A stretch of DNA of 64,000 bases from Mesorhizobium norvegicum (lineage in GTDB: Bacteria > Pseudomonadota > Alphaproteobacteria > Rhizobiales > Rhizobiaceae). The notes below the pieces were generated by a model that was given only the letters and a program-made list of their open reading frames with translations, made no database searches and was not told where the DNA came from. The stretch is taken from the NCBI RefSeq assembly GCF_004919685.1, contig NZ_SMYZ01000001.1, positions 62,001 to 126,000 of the forward strand, written 5' to 3'. This document shows, piece by piece, positions 26,792 through 35,172 of this stretch (positions are counted from its first letter, which is position 1; each line of letters starts with the position of its first letter). The translations under genes were made by a program, and so were the position numbers.

Positions 26792-27379
26792 TTAGACCTG
26801 ATGGCTTGAGGTCCGCGCCCGCACAAGCGTCGCGGCGGCGTGCCCTGCCGCCCCGATATAATCGGGGTTGTGGTGGATCAGCATGCTCGAGAAGGCGCCG
26901 TCCATGAGCAGAACGATCTCGCGCGCCAGCATATGCGGCGCGGTGACGCCGCGGGCCGACAGTTCGGCGGCGAGCCATTTTTCGAAATTTGTCTTGTGCC
27001 GCGATCCGGCCTTGACTGCCGGGTGTCCAGGCATCGAGGCAAGCTCCGCGGCCGTGCGCAGAAACCCGCATCCTTTCCATTTGGGATGGCGCGCGACACG
27101 CGCCAGATTGGTGAAAATCGCTTCGACCTTGCGGTCGGCACCACCTTCAGCGGCATCGAACCAGCCGGCCATCTGCTTCAGATTGGGCTGATCGCGGGCA
27201 TCGAGATAGGCAGCGATCAGATCGTCCTTGCTCTTGAAGTGATAGTACAGCGTCCGCTTGGTCAGCCCGGCTTTTTCGGCGATGGCATCGACGCTGACGC
27301 GGCCAATCCCTTCGGCATAGAAGAGCTTCGTCGCGGCGTCGACGATGCGTTTGCGGGTGGGGCTGGATGCTTCAGGCAT
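26792..27379 (-). CDS. TetR/AcrR family regulator
   Basis: 195 aa. The N-terminal HTH (about 6-52) has RIVDAATKLFYAEGI and GLTKRTLYYHFKSKDDLI. The ligand domain follows. The ATG at 27379 was chosen as the residue just before the HTH; the frame is open further but would overlap the divergent gene's leader. It probably controls the divergent enoyl-CoA hydratase gene and itself, and may sense an acyl-CoA. Confidence 0.85.
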   Translation of the reverse strand: MPEASSPTRKRIVDAATKLFYAEGIGRVSVDAIAEKAGLTKRTLYYHFKSKDDLIAAYLDARDQPNLKQMAGWFDAAEGGADRKVEAIFTNLARVARHPKWKGCGFLRTAAELASMPGHPAVKAGSRHKTNFEKWLAAELSARGVTAPHMLAREIVLLMDGAFSSMLIHHNPDYIGAAGHAAATLVRARTSSHQV

Positions 27380-27387
27380 GGCGCCAA

Positions 27388-27457
27388 GTATACCGCCTAG
27401 TGAATATACAAGCAATCGAAAACCTGATCCTTTCCGGTCAACGCATGCTGGAAAGGA
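27388..27457. promoter_or_regulatory. Divergent control region with two inverted repeats
   Basis: GTATA (27388-27392) and TATAC (27405-27409) form a short inverted pair near the TetR start. TCCTTTCC (27428-27435) and GGAAAGGA (27450-27457) form a second; its right arm overlaps the Shine-Dalgarno of the hydratase gene, so it could hide it in mRNA. Which one the TetR protein binds is not known. Confidence 0.4.
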
Positions 27458-27463
27458 AGCCAA

Positions 27464-28387
27464 ATGACCGATCTTGTCCTAGGCGAGACACGTGACGGGG
27501 TAACCATCCTCACCCTCAACCGGCCGGAGAAACTCAACGCGCTGAACTATGCCCTGATCGATCGCCTGCTTGCGATCCTCGATGATATCGAAGTCGATGA
27601 CGGCGTTCGGGCGGTCATTCTTACCGGAGCAGGGGAGCGGGCATTTTCGGCCGGTGGCGACATCCCCGAGTTCGCGGCCAGTGTGGCGCTTGGCGTCGAT
27701 GTCGCGATGCGGGACTTCGTCATGCGCGGGCAGCGGCTGACGGCAAGGCTGGAGGCCTTCCGCAAACCCATCATCGCCGCCGTCAACGGCATTGCCTTTG
27801 GTGGCGGCTGCGAAATCACCGAGGCCGTGCCGCTGGCCATTGCCAGCGAACGCGCACTGTTCGCCAAGCCGGAAATCAACCTTGCGATGCCGCCGACCTT
27901 TGGCGGAACGCAGCGTTTTCCCAGGCTGGCAGGGCGCAAGCGGGCGCTCGAACTGCTCTTGACCGGCGACTGGTTTCCGCCGCAGCGCGCCCTTGAACTT
28001 GGCCTCGTCAACCAGGTGGTGCCGCATGGCGATTTGATGCCGGCCGCAATCGGCCTGGCCAGGCGTATCCTGCGGCACTCCGATCTGGCGGTCGCCAGCA
28101 TCCTCACGGCGGTGGCGCGCGGCCTCAACCAGAGCATCGCCGAAGGCCTGCTGGTCGAGGCCGAGCAGTTCGCCCGTATGGCCTCGACAGCCGACCTGCG
28201 CGAAGGACTCGATGCCTGGCTGGCGCGCCGTGAGCCCCGCTATGACGGCTCGTGGACGCACATCACCCGGCCGGATGAAGCCAGGCGAGCGTCGCTGGAG
28301 CAGGACCGGCTTGCGGAACAGGATCAAGGCGCTGCCGTCGTCGGTACATGGCGTTCGATGTCTGGATGGAAGCGACCCTCAAAATAG
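27464..28387 (+). CDS. Enoyl-CoA hydratase/isomerase family protein
   Basis: 307 aa crotonase. The oxyanion-hole segments are AFSAGGDIPEF (about 64-74) and NGIAFGGGCEITEAVPLAIA (about 109-128); the catalytic glutamate region is FAKPEINLAMPPTFGGTQR. The fold normally ends near 260; here about 45 charged residues follow (from YDGSWTHITRP), which I do not recognise. The gene is divergent from the TetR gene. Confidence 0.88.
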   Translation: MTDLVLGETRDGVTILTLNRPEKLNALNYALIDRLLAILDDIEVDDGVRAVILTGAGERAFSAGGDIPEFAASVALGVDVAMRDFVMRGQRLTARLEAFRKPIIAAVNGIAFGGGCEITEAVPLAIASERALFAKPEINLAMPPTFGGTQRFPRLAGRKRALELLLTGDWFPPQRALELGLVNQVVPHGDLMPAAIGLARRILRHSDLAVASILTAVARGLNQSIAEGLLVEAEQFARMASTADLREGLDAWLARREPRYDGSWTHITRPDEARRASLEQDRLAEQDQGAAVVGTWRSMSGWKRPSK

Positions 28388-28519
28388 GGGCGAGATGAGT
28401 AGACCTAGTTTTTCTAAGCCTAGGCGCTAGAACTACTCGTTTGCGCCTCGGCGACCTTCGGCTCCACCTTAGGCTCCATTCACAGCCGTATTGTCCGCCG
28501 GTTGGCAAAGGAGGCATCG

Positions 28520-29842
28520 ATGGTCGCTCTCGCTCGCAGGCCCTGGGTTCCATCGCATTGCGACGAGTTCGCCCAGCAGCTGGCGCAGAAGACGAGCGCT
28601 CAGAAGACCGATGCCGTCATGGCTGCGGTCAACAGGGGCATCGAGCTGAACCGTTCGATCCACGAGGCCGACTGCATCAACCTCAACCCGGCGACCAATG
28701 TGATGAACCCGAAGGCCGAAGCCGCACTCGCTTCCGGCCTGGGCTCGCGCCCGTCGCTTGGCTACCCCGGCGACAAATATGAGATGGGATTGGAGGGTGT
28801 CGAGCAGATCGAGGTGATCGCGGCCGAGCTGGCGGCCGACGTTTTCGGCGCCAGCTATGCCGAGATCCGGGTACCTTCCGGCGCGATCGCCAATCTCTAT
28901 GCGTTCATGGTTGCAGCCAGGCCGGGCGACAGCATCATTGTCCCATCGCCGGCGATCGGAGGCCATGTAACCCATCATATGGCCGGCTGCGCCGGGCTCT
29001 ACGGGCTCGATATCCATACCGCTCCGGTCGATGCCGACGGCTACACCGTTGACGTCGGCAAATTGCGCGACCTGGCCAGATCAATAAGGCCGAAGATGAT
29101 AACGATCGGTAGCAGCCTCAACCTGCTGCCCCATCCCATTCGTGAGATACGGGAGATCGCCGACGAGGTCGGTGCGCTGGTTCTCTTCGATGCGGCCCAT
29201 TTGTGCGGCATGATTGCCGGGCACGCTTGGCAACAGCCTTTGCAGGATGGTGCCCATCTGATGACGATGAGTACCTACAAAAGTCTCGGCGGTCCGGCGT
29301 CCGGGCTGATCGTCACCAACGACGCCGGCATCGCCGAGAAACTCGACAGGATCGCATTTCCCGGCATGACCGCCAACTTCGATGCCGCCAAGTCGGCTGC
29401 CTTGGCGATCACGCTTCTGGACTGGAAAGACCACGGCAAGGCCTACGCCGCGACGATGGCGCGGACCGCAAAGGCGTTGGCCGAAAGCCTTGCCGATCGC
29501 GGCCTGCCGGTTTTTTCGACCGGCAAGGGCTACACGACATCGCATCAGTTCGCCATCAAGGCAGCCGAGTTTGGCGGCGGCCAGGCGGCGGCAAGGAAAT
29601 TGCGGCTGGCCAACATCCTGACCTGCGGCATCGGCTTGCCCGTAGACGCTATCGACGGCGACATGAACGGGTTGCGCCTGGGTACGCCTGAGATCGTCCG
29701 CTGGGGCATGACCGAAGACGACATGCCGGAACTCGCGGCTCTCATCGCCAGAGGACTGCGCGGCAATGACGCCAGCGAACAAGTCGCGGCAGATGTCACG
29801 GCATTCCGGCGCCGGTTCAACAAGCTTCACTTTGTGAACTGA
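28520..29842 (+). CDS. Serine hydroxymethyltransferase-like PLP enzyme
   Basis: 440 aa from the ATG at 28520 (AAAGGAGG upstream; an in-frame TTG lies six codons earlier). It has the SHMT layout: YPGDKYEMGLEGVEQIE, the ring-contacting DAAHLCG (224-230) and PLP lysine in MTMSTYKSLGGP (Lys254). True GlyA has TTTTHKTLRGPRGG at that place, so this is a diverged paralogue, perhaps acting on alpha-methylserine or another beta-hydroxy amino acid. It is followed by an orphan amino-acid-binding protein and a GcvA-like regulator. Confidence 0.8.
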   Translation: MVALARRPWVPSHCDEFAQQLAQKTSAQKTDAVMAAVNRGIELNRSIHEADCINLNPATNVMNPKAEAALASGLGSRPSLGYPGDKYEMGLEGVEQIEVIAAELAADVFGASYAEIRVPSGAIANLYAFMVAARPGDSIIVPSPAIGGHVTHHMAGCAGLYGLDIHTAPVDADGYTVDVGKLRDLARSIRPKMITIGSSLNLLPHPIREIREIADEVGALVLFDAAHLCGMIAGHAWQQPLQDGAHLMTMSTYKSLGGPASGLIVTNDAGIAEKLDRIAFPGMTANFDAAKSAALAITLLDWKDHGKAYAATMARTAKALAESLADRGLPVFSTGKGYTTSHQFAIKAAEFGGGQAAARKLRLANILTCGIGLPVDAIDGDMNGLRLGTPEIVRWGMTEDDMPELAALIARGLRGNDASEQVAADVTAFRRRFNKLHFVN

Positions 29843-29852
29843 CGCCTGAAGC

Positions 29853-29875
29853 GGCGGGAAAAGCCCGCCTTTCTC
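29853..29875 (+). terminator. Stem-loop with short U-tract after the SHMT-like gene
   Basis: GGCGGG (29853-29858), loop AAAAG, CCCGCC (29864-29869), then TTTCTC. It lies 11 nt after the stop and 15 nt before the next start, so it may attenuate read-through. Confidence 0.6.
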
Positions 29876-29889
29876 TAAAAAACAGGGGA

Positions 29890-31008
29890 ATGAAAATGCG
29901 CATGATCGTGCAGATGATGACTGCTGCCCTTATGACTGCGGCTGTTGGTGCGGCCAGGGCTGATATGGTGTTCGGCGTCGCCGGCCCGATGTCGGGGCCG
30001 AACGCCGCCTATGGAGAACAGTACCGCGTCGGTGTCGAGACCGCGGTTGAACGCATCAACGCCAATGGCGGCGTTCTCGGACAAAGGCTTGCCGTGTCGA
30101 TCGGTGACGATGTCTCCGACCCGAAGCAGGGCGTTTCGGTCGCCAACAAATTCGTCGCCGATGGCGTTCACTACGTTGTCGGGCACTATAATTCCGGCGT
30201 CACCATTCCCGCTTCCGAGGTCTATGCCGAGAATGGCGTTCTGTTCGTCACGCCGACTGCCACCAACCCGATGGTGACGGAGCGCGGCTTGTGGAACGCC
30301 TTCAGGGCGTGCGGGCGCGACGATCAGCAAGGCTCCATCGCCGCCAAATTCATTCTCGACCGTTTCAAGGATAAGAAGATAGCGATCGTCGACGACAAGT
30401 CGACGGCGGGCAAAGGCCTCGCCGACGAAATGGCCAAGGCCTACAACGCCGGCGGCGGCAAGGAGGTTCTCCATGAGGAGGTCAACCCGGGCGAGAAGGA
30501 CTACAGCCCTCTCGTCACAAGGATCAAGCAATCGGGCGCCGACCTCGTCTACTATGGCGGTCAGCACACGGAGGCTGGCCTGATTGTGCGTCAGATGCAC
30601 GATCAGGGCGTCACCACGATCCTGATGGGCGGTGACGGCATCTCCAACAGCGAATTCGGCGCCATCGGCGGCGATGGTGCTGTTGGAACCCTGATGACGT
30701 CGTTCCCCGACCCGGCAACGTTTGCGGAAGCCAAGGATGCCGTCGCCGATCTGAGGGCCAAAAACGTTCCCACCGAAGCGGTGACCCTTTACGCTTACGC
30801 GGCAACGCAGATTCTTGCCGAGGCAATTGCCAAAGCCAAGGCCGACGATCCAAAGGCCGTTTCCGATTATCTTCATTCCGGCGCCGGTATTTCGACGGTG
30901 CTCGGTTCGATCTCCTATGACGACAAGGGGGATATCAAGCAGCCCGGCTTCGTCGTATTTGAGTGGCAGAAGGTCGACGGCAAGCTGACCCCGGTCGCCC
31001 TCAAGTAG
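29890..31008 (+). CDS. Branched-chain/polar amino-acid ABC binding protein (LivJ-like), orphan
   Basis: 372 aa periplasmic protein. Signal peptide about 1-24 (...AAVGAARAD), then the type I periplasmic fold: VAGPMSGPNAAYGEQYRVGV and the ligand-contact segment GHYNSGVTIPASEVYAE. Length and motifs match LivJ/LivK. No permease or ATPase genes follow, so it must use a Liv system coded elsewhere. Its neighbours suggest a serine- or glycine-like ligand. Confidence 0.87.
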   Translation: MKMRMIVQMMTAALMTAAVGAARADMVFGVAGPMSGPNAAYGEQYRVGVETAVERINANGGVLGQRLAVSIGDDVSDPKQGVSVANKFVADGVHYVVGHYNSGVTIPASEVYAENGVLFVTPTATNPMVTERGLWNAFRACGRDDQQGSIAAKFILDRFKDKKIAIVDDKSTAGKGLADEMAKAYNAGGGKEVLHEEVNPGEKDYSPLVTRIKQSGADLVYYGGQHTEAGLIVRQMHDQGVTTILMGGDGISNSEFGAIGGDGAVGTLMTSFPDPATFAEAKDAVADLRAKNVPTEAVTLYAYAATQILAEAIAKAKADDPKAVSDYLHSGAGISTVLGSISYDDKGDIKQPGFVVFEWQKVDGKLTPVALK

Positions 31009-31015
31009 AAACACC

Positions 31016-31046
31016 GCGTCGGCGGCCGGTCACCAACCGCCGACGC
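31016..31046 (+). promoter_or_regulatory. Stem-loop after the orphan binding-protein gene
   Basis: A perfect 10 bp stem, GCGTCGGCGG / CCGCCGACGC, with an 11 nt loop, beginning 8 nt after the stop. No U-tract. Likely a 3'-end stabiliser or weak terminator before the LysR gene. Confidence 0.55.
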
Positions 31047-31065
31047 CCTCCGGAAACGTCGGACG

Positions 31066-31962
31066 ATGGCCGTAAATCCGCCGCGACCTCGAATGCCGCC
31101 TCTCAACACCTTGCGCGCCTTTGAAGCTGCCGCTCGCCAGGAGAGCTTTGCCAAGGCCGCCGATGAACTTGGCGTTACCCCGGCGGCCGTATCGCATCAG
31201 GTCAAGGCGCTGGAGGCGTGGCTGGGCTCGTCGCTGTTCGTACGCCATGCCCAGGGGCTGCATCTGACCGAGGCTGGGCGCGCGGCGCTGCCGGCCTTCT
31301 CCACAGCGTTCGACGCCATGGGCCTTGCCGTCCAGGAACTGCGCATCTGGGCGCCAAGGCCGCAGGTGAGCATTGCCGCGCTGCCGTCGATTGCCCAACT
31401 GTGGCTGGCTCCGTGTCTGCCGGCGCTTCGCGCTGCGCTTCCCGCCCTTCGCCCGTCCATCCATGCGCTGGAGGAGCCGCCGGATTTCAGGCGTGAACCT
31501 TTTGACCTCGCCATCTTCCTGACCAGGCACGCACCAGGGGGCAGCCGCGCGTTCAAGCTCTGCGACGACGTGATCTTTCCGGTCTGCGCGCCGGCGCTCG
31601 CCAGGCAGCTGAAAACGCCGGCGGATCTGTCATCGCAGCTTCTGCTTTGGGACACGACCTGGACCGGCGACTGGAGCCTGTGGTTCGAGGCCGCCGGGCT
31701 GAAAGGTCCGTCGATCGAGTCCGGTTCCGAATTCTCGCTCTACAGCATGGCGCTGCAGGCGGCCGTCGACGGCGCCGGCGTTCTGATGGGGCATGAGGCT
31801 CTGGTCGCGCGCGCTCTCGCCGCCGGTTCGCTCGTGGCGCCGTTCCCGCAGCGTGTTCCGACCGGCCTCAGCCTCTCAATCCTGGCGCCGGACCGACCGC
31901 CCGCCCAGGCCGCGCAGATGATCGAGTGGCTGCTTGCACAGGGCGGAGCGAGCCGGGACTGA
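31066..31962 (+). CDS. LysR family regulator, GcvA-like
   Basis: 298 aa. The N-terminal wHTH PPLNTLRAFEAAARQESFAK...LGVTPAAVSHQVKALE (about 11-55) is the GcvA-type opening. The effector domain follows to the end. A second ATG ten codons in would also be a normal start. It is encoded in the same direction as the SHMT-like enzyme and binding protein, and likely controls them. Confidence 0.87.
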   Translation: MAVNPPRPRMPPLNTLRAFEAAARQESFAKAADELGVTPAAVSHQVKALEAWLGSSLFVRHAQGLHLTEAGRAALPAFSTAFDAMGLAVQELRIWAPRPQVSIAALPSIAQLWLAPCLPALRAALPALRPSIHALEEPPDFRREPFDLAIFLTRHAPGGSRAFKLCDDVIFPVCAPALARQLKTPADLSSQLLLWDTTWTGDWSLWFEAAGLKGPSIESGSEFSLYSMALQAAVDGAGVLMGHEALVARALAAGSLVAPFPQRVPTGLSLSILAPDRPPAQAAQMIEWLLAQGGASRD

Positions 31963-31972
31963 CGCTTGGAAC

Positions 31973-32006
31973 AACCGGCGGCAAAGCGATCGCTTCGCCG
32001 CCGGTT
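31973..32006. terminator. Convergent-gene hairpin
   Basis: AACCGGCGGC (31973-31982) and GCCGCCGGTT (31997-32006) enclose a further self-complementary AAGCGATCGCTT. It lies between the LysR gene and the cupredoxin gene, both ending here; the U-tract is short in both directions. Confidence 0.5.
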
Positions 32007-32014
32007 TCAAACCA

Positions 32015-32323
32015 TCACGGCGTCACGTCGAGACGGCCTTTCATGTTGGGGTGGAAGCGGCAGAAATAGTCGACCGGTCCCGCGGCCTTCAATGTCAGGC
32101 TGGCGGATTTCTTCGGCGGAATCATCACCTCCCAGCCACCTTTCACGGTGGCCGTGTGGGCGAACACATCCTTGTTCACCCACTCGATCGTGTCGCCGAC
32201 CTTCGCCTCGACGGTGGCTGGCGAGAACACCAGCCTGTCGATGGTGACCTGGATGATCTCGGCTTGCGCCGGAACGAGACCGGCGGCCAGCGTCAAGGCA
32301 ATCCAAAGATGGCGTTTCGGCAT
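32015..32323 (-). CDS. Periplasmic cupredoxin (plastocyanin/amicyanin-like)
   Basis: 102 aa with signal peptide 1-21 (...GLVPAQA). Type I copper ligands are all present: His56 in VFAHTATV, then Cys88, His91 and Met94 in YFCRFHPNMKG. A small electron carrier or copper-handling protein. It is 11 bp downstream of the DUF4142 gene, in an operon with an ECF-type promoter. Confidence 0.9.
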   Translation of the reverse strand: MPKRHLWIALTLAAGLVPAQAEIIQVTIDRLVFSPATVEAKVGDTIEWVNKDVFAHTATVKGGWEVMIPPKKSASLTLKAAGPVDYFCRFHPNMKGRLDVTP

Positions 32324-32334
32324 GCTCCCGGTCC

Positions 32335-32859
32335 TTACTTCAGTATGCCGGCGACATGTTCGGCGTGCTGCTCATGGCCCTGGAATATCTTCAGGCCGGT
32401 TTCCAGCAGGCTCTTCAACTCGGCATTCTGCGCCGACGGAATGAGCAGCGTTTCGAGCGCGCCGTTGACCTGCTTGTGGTAGGCGACCTCGTTGTCGACA
32501 TAGGCCTTGTCGAAGGCGGCACCGTCGAGCTTGGCGAGCTTGGCCCTCTCCTCGGCGGCCGCCTTGCTCAGCGCCTGGCTGGTGGCGTTGTCTTCCGGCG
32601 TGACCTTGAGTTTCTTCACCAGGTCGAGCGCTTGCACATTCACGGCTTCATGGTCGCGCACCATGTCTTTGGCGAAATCCAGGACCTCCTTGGTCTTCGA
32701 TTTCTCGATCGCCAGCTTCGCCGCTTCAACATCGATGACCCCGGCCGTGTAGGCGATGTGGGCGATCTGCGGATCGGTCGGCTTGTCGGCGGCTTGTGCG
32801 AACGGGGCAGCGCCAAGCAGCAGCAGGGCGGCGAGCGCGGCAGTGTGTCGGATAGACAT
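32335..32859 (-). CDS. DUF4142 protein, ferritin-like secreted
   Basis: 174 aa. Signal peptide 1-23 (...PFAQAADK), then DUF4142 helical-bundle features: HIAYTAGVIDVEAAKLAIEK, DFAKDMVRDHEAVN and a final FQGHEQHAEHVAGIL. The paired E and H residues are ferritin-like. AAGGAGATGCC gives a strong ribosome site. An ECF-type promoter precedes it. The family is linked with stress in other bacteria; its chemistry is unknown. Confidence 0.88.
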   Translation of the reverse strand: MSIRHTAALAALLLLGAAPFAQAADKPTDPQIAHIAYTAGVIDVEAAKLAIEKSKTKEVLDFAKDMVRDHEAVNVQALDLVKKLKVTPEDNATSQALSKAAAEERAKLAKLDGAAFDKAYVDNEVAYHKQVNGALETLLIPSAQNAELKSLLETGLKIFQGHEQHAEHVAGILK

Positions 32860-32917
32860 GGCATCTCCTTCGCCGGACGCAGGAATCGCGCCGGACAGTG
32901 TTTTTCGGTTGACGATC

Positions 32918-32947
32918 ATTGGATGCGGGGCAGCGGCAAACGTTCCC
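32918..32947 (-). promoter_or_regulatory. ECF sigma promoter of the DUF4142-cupredoxin operon
   Basis: On the minus strand: GGGAAC (-35), 16 nt, CATCCAAT (-10). Both elements and part of the spacer (TTTGCCG) match the promoter of the sigma gene at 33696-33725. Confidence 0.7.
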
Positions 32948-32973
32948 GCCAAAATCAACTGAATCCGGTGAGG

Positions 32974-33648
32974 TCAGTTTTCCAGGCCGAGCCGCCGCAT
33001 CACGGCGCTGGTCAGCCTTTCGCAACGTCGGCCGGCGAAGGGGAAGGCATCGAGCAGCACCGGCCCTATCTGGTCGTCCAGCGCCTTGCGCACCAAAGCG
33101 CGGGCGCGGTGCAGCCTTGTTTTGACGGTTTGCGGCCGCACGCCGAGAAGATCGGCGGTCTCTTCGATGCTCAGCCCCTCGATCACCCGCGCCACGAACA
33201 CCGTCCGGTAGACATCGGGAAGGCTATCGGTGGCCCGTTCGACCAGCTGGAGGATCTGCCGTTGCGCCATCGCCCGCTCCGGATCGTCGCTGGGGTTGAG
33301 AGGGAACCGGATGATCTCGGCTTGCGGATTTTCCGGCAGTGCCACCGTTCTGCGCCTTTTGCGCAGCCGGCCGAGCGCCTCGTTGATGACGATGCGCGAC
33401 AGCCATGTGGCGAGCGAGGAGTCGCCGCGAAACGCCTCGAGATGGGCGAAGGCCTTGACATAAGCCTCCTGGACGATGTCCTCGGCCTCGCTGTCATTGC
33501 GCACGACGCCGCGCGCGATCCGGTAGAGCCGCTGATTGTAAGTCTTGATGATGGTGCGGAACGCATCGCCGTCACGCGCCAGCGCCCGCCGCACGAGTTG
33601 CATGTCGTCTGACGCAGCAGAAGGCACGGCCGTCAACACAGCAGGCAT
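32974..33648 (-). CDS. ECF RNA polymerase sigma factor
   Basis: 224 aa. Sigma region 2 has YNQRLYRIARGVVRN and DIVQEAYVKAFAHL (2.4 contacts the -10); region 4 has LPDVYRTVFVARVIEGLSIEETADLLGVRP with the DNA helix QTVKTRLHRAR. A tail with FAGRRCERLTSAV follows. GAGGAAA precedes the ATG at 33648. No anti-sigma gene is adjacent, so control may be in trans or autocatalytic. It probably transcribes its own gene and the DUF4142-cupredoxin operon. Confidence 0.92.
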   Translation of the reverse strand: MPAVLTAVPSAASDDMQLVRRALARDGDAFRTIIKTYNQRLYRIARGVVRNDSEAEDIVQEAYVKAFAHLEAFRGDSSLATWLSRIVINEALGRLRKRRRTVALPENPQAEIIRFPLNPSDDPERAMAQRQILQLVERATDSLPDVYRTVFVARVIEGLSIEETADLLGVRPQTVKTRLHRARALVRKALDDQIGPVLLDAFPFAGRRCERLTSAVMRRLGLEN

Positions 33649-33695
33649 GGCCAGTTTCCTCAACCCAATCTCCGGACCGGAACCCCGATTGAAAG

Positions 33696-33725
33696 ATTGG
33701 ACGCTGTTGCCGGCAAAAGGTTCCC
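33696..33725 (-). promoter_or_regulatory. Autoregulatory ECF promoter of the sigma gene
   Basis: On the minus strand: GGGAAC (-35), 16 nt, CGTCCAAT (-10), 48 bp upstream of the sigma start. It is nearly the same as 32918-32947, which argues that this sigma factor reads both. Confidence 0.72.
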
Positions 33726-33753
33726 GAAGATTTTTCGCCGGGTCCGGCGGCAG

Positions 33754-34842
33754 CTACCCTATCGCGCCCGGTGAGGGCCTGTCAGCAGCCTGCAGGCGCG
33801 CCGTGGCCGCCAGCAGATCGGTCTGGGTGATCAGCCCGAGAATCCGCTTGTCGTCGTCGACGATGATCACCGCATGGCTGCGGCCGTCGGTGAGCACGGG
33901 CAGCAGGCCCATGGCGGTGAAACCGGCGGCGGCTGTCGCCGCGGGCGATATCACGGATCCAACCGTGCCGGAGGCCCGGGTCAGTTCCCGCAATCCCACG
34001 GTGCCTGCCAGCCTTGCCTCCGCGTTGACGACCGGCAAGGTGCGGATGTTGTGGTCAAGCAGCAATTGGCGCGCCGCATCAGTGGAGGTGTGCGCGTCGA
34101 CCGAGATCACGTCGCGCGACATGATGTCCTCGCACAGAAGGGTCTTGTGCGCGCGCACCATCGCCTGCAATTCGACTTGCCGCAGCAGTCGGTCGAGATC
34201 GTTGCGATCGATATCGAACGTCTCGTCGAGTGCGCCAAGCGCGGCATCGATGTCTTCGGACCGAAAGCCGACGCGCGATTGTGCCGGCGGATCGACGGTG
34301 CCGTGGCTGTTCGCCGGTGCTGTAACCGGCACATGCGGATAATTGCGCCGTGCCAGTCTGTGGAAGCCGTAGCCGAGCGCCACCAGCAGCATCGAGTTCA
34401 GCGCCACCGGCACGAATGGAAACAGAAAGCCGGCGCTGATGACGGCAGGTCCTCCCAGCACCGCGGTCAGGGCGGCGGCCCCGCCCGGCGGATGCAGGCA
34501 GCGGGTGAACGACATGGCGGCGATGGCCAGTGCCACCGCGATGCCGGTGGCAAGGGCGGTTTCGTGGATGAAATGCGCCACGATCACCCCGACCAGCGCC
34601 GATATCGTGTTGCCGCCGATGATCGACCATGGCTGCGCCAGCGGGCTGGCCGGCACCGCGAACAAGAGCACCGCCGACGCCCCCATCGGCGCCACCAGCA
34701 GCGGCACGTGCGGGCCGTTGCCGAGCACCAGGCCGCCGATCGCGCCGGTCAATGCAATGCCGATCGTCGCGCCGATGCAAGCGATGATGCGCTCGCGCAA
34801 CGTCGCGCCGGCAAGAATGGGAACAAAAAGGCGGAAAGCCAT
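33754..34842 (-). CDS. HPP membrane protein with CBS pair
   Basis: 362 aa. The N-terminal HPP domain (about 1-170) has four helices and the motif RCLHPPGGAAALTA. A linker leads to two CBS domains (about 240-355: CEDIMSRDVISVDAHTSTD and VIIVDDDKRILGLITQTDLL), which bind adenine nucleotides. HPP proteins have been linked to nitrite transport in plastids and cyanobacteria. Upstream of the sigma gene but with its own start region. Confidence 0.88.
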   Translation of the reverse strand: MAFRLFVPILAGATLRERIIACIGATIGIALTGAIGGLVLGNGPHVPLLVAPMGASAVLLFAVPASPLAQPWSIIGGNTISALVGVIVAHFIHETALATGIAVALAIAAMSFTRCLHPPGGAAALTAVLGGPAVISAGFLFPFVPVALNSMLLVALGYGFHRLARRNYPHVPVTAPANSHGTVDPPAQSRVGFRSEDIDAALGALDETFDIDRNDLDRLLRQVELQAMVRAHKTLLCEDIMSRDVISVDAHTSTDAARQLLLDHNIRTLPVVNAEARLAGTVGLRELTRASGTVGSVISPAATAAAGFTAMGLLPVLTDGRSHAVIIVDDDKRILGLITQTDLLAATARLQAADRPSPGAIG

Positions 34843-35172
34843 GCTGTGCTAAGACCTGAAACTGGATCCGGAATGCGCGGCTGTCGAAATGCGCGCCGCG
34901 GGCTGCAATGACGCTGGATAGTTGAATTGGGAAGCCAAACTGATCCGAAAAAGCATCGTTTCGAGGAATAACATTGCTCGCCGTCACCCGAAAGTCCGGC
35001 GGAGTTGACCCAAAAAGGTTTTCACAAGCCTTTCGTCTCGTCCTTTCAACGCTTTACGACAACTTGCATTCCCATTCGCACGCGGGCATGCAAGGTAGGG
35101 CCAGTCGTCAAGGATAAGGGATATGGCTGTAGTGGCACAGTCCTGGTGACGATCCGCGAAGGGCAATAAGCC
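34843..35172. other. 330 bp divergent intergenic region
   Basis: I see no gene, repeat or clear operator. It must contain the promoters of the HPP gene (leftward) and the acyltransferase gene (rightward). No ECF or EcfG motif was found. Confidence 0.4.

Noticed and set aside
28410..28440. CCTAG/CTAGG inverted pair as terminator after the hydratase
   Set aside because: Arms are five bases, and no U-tract follows.
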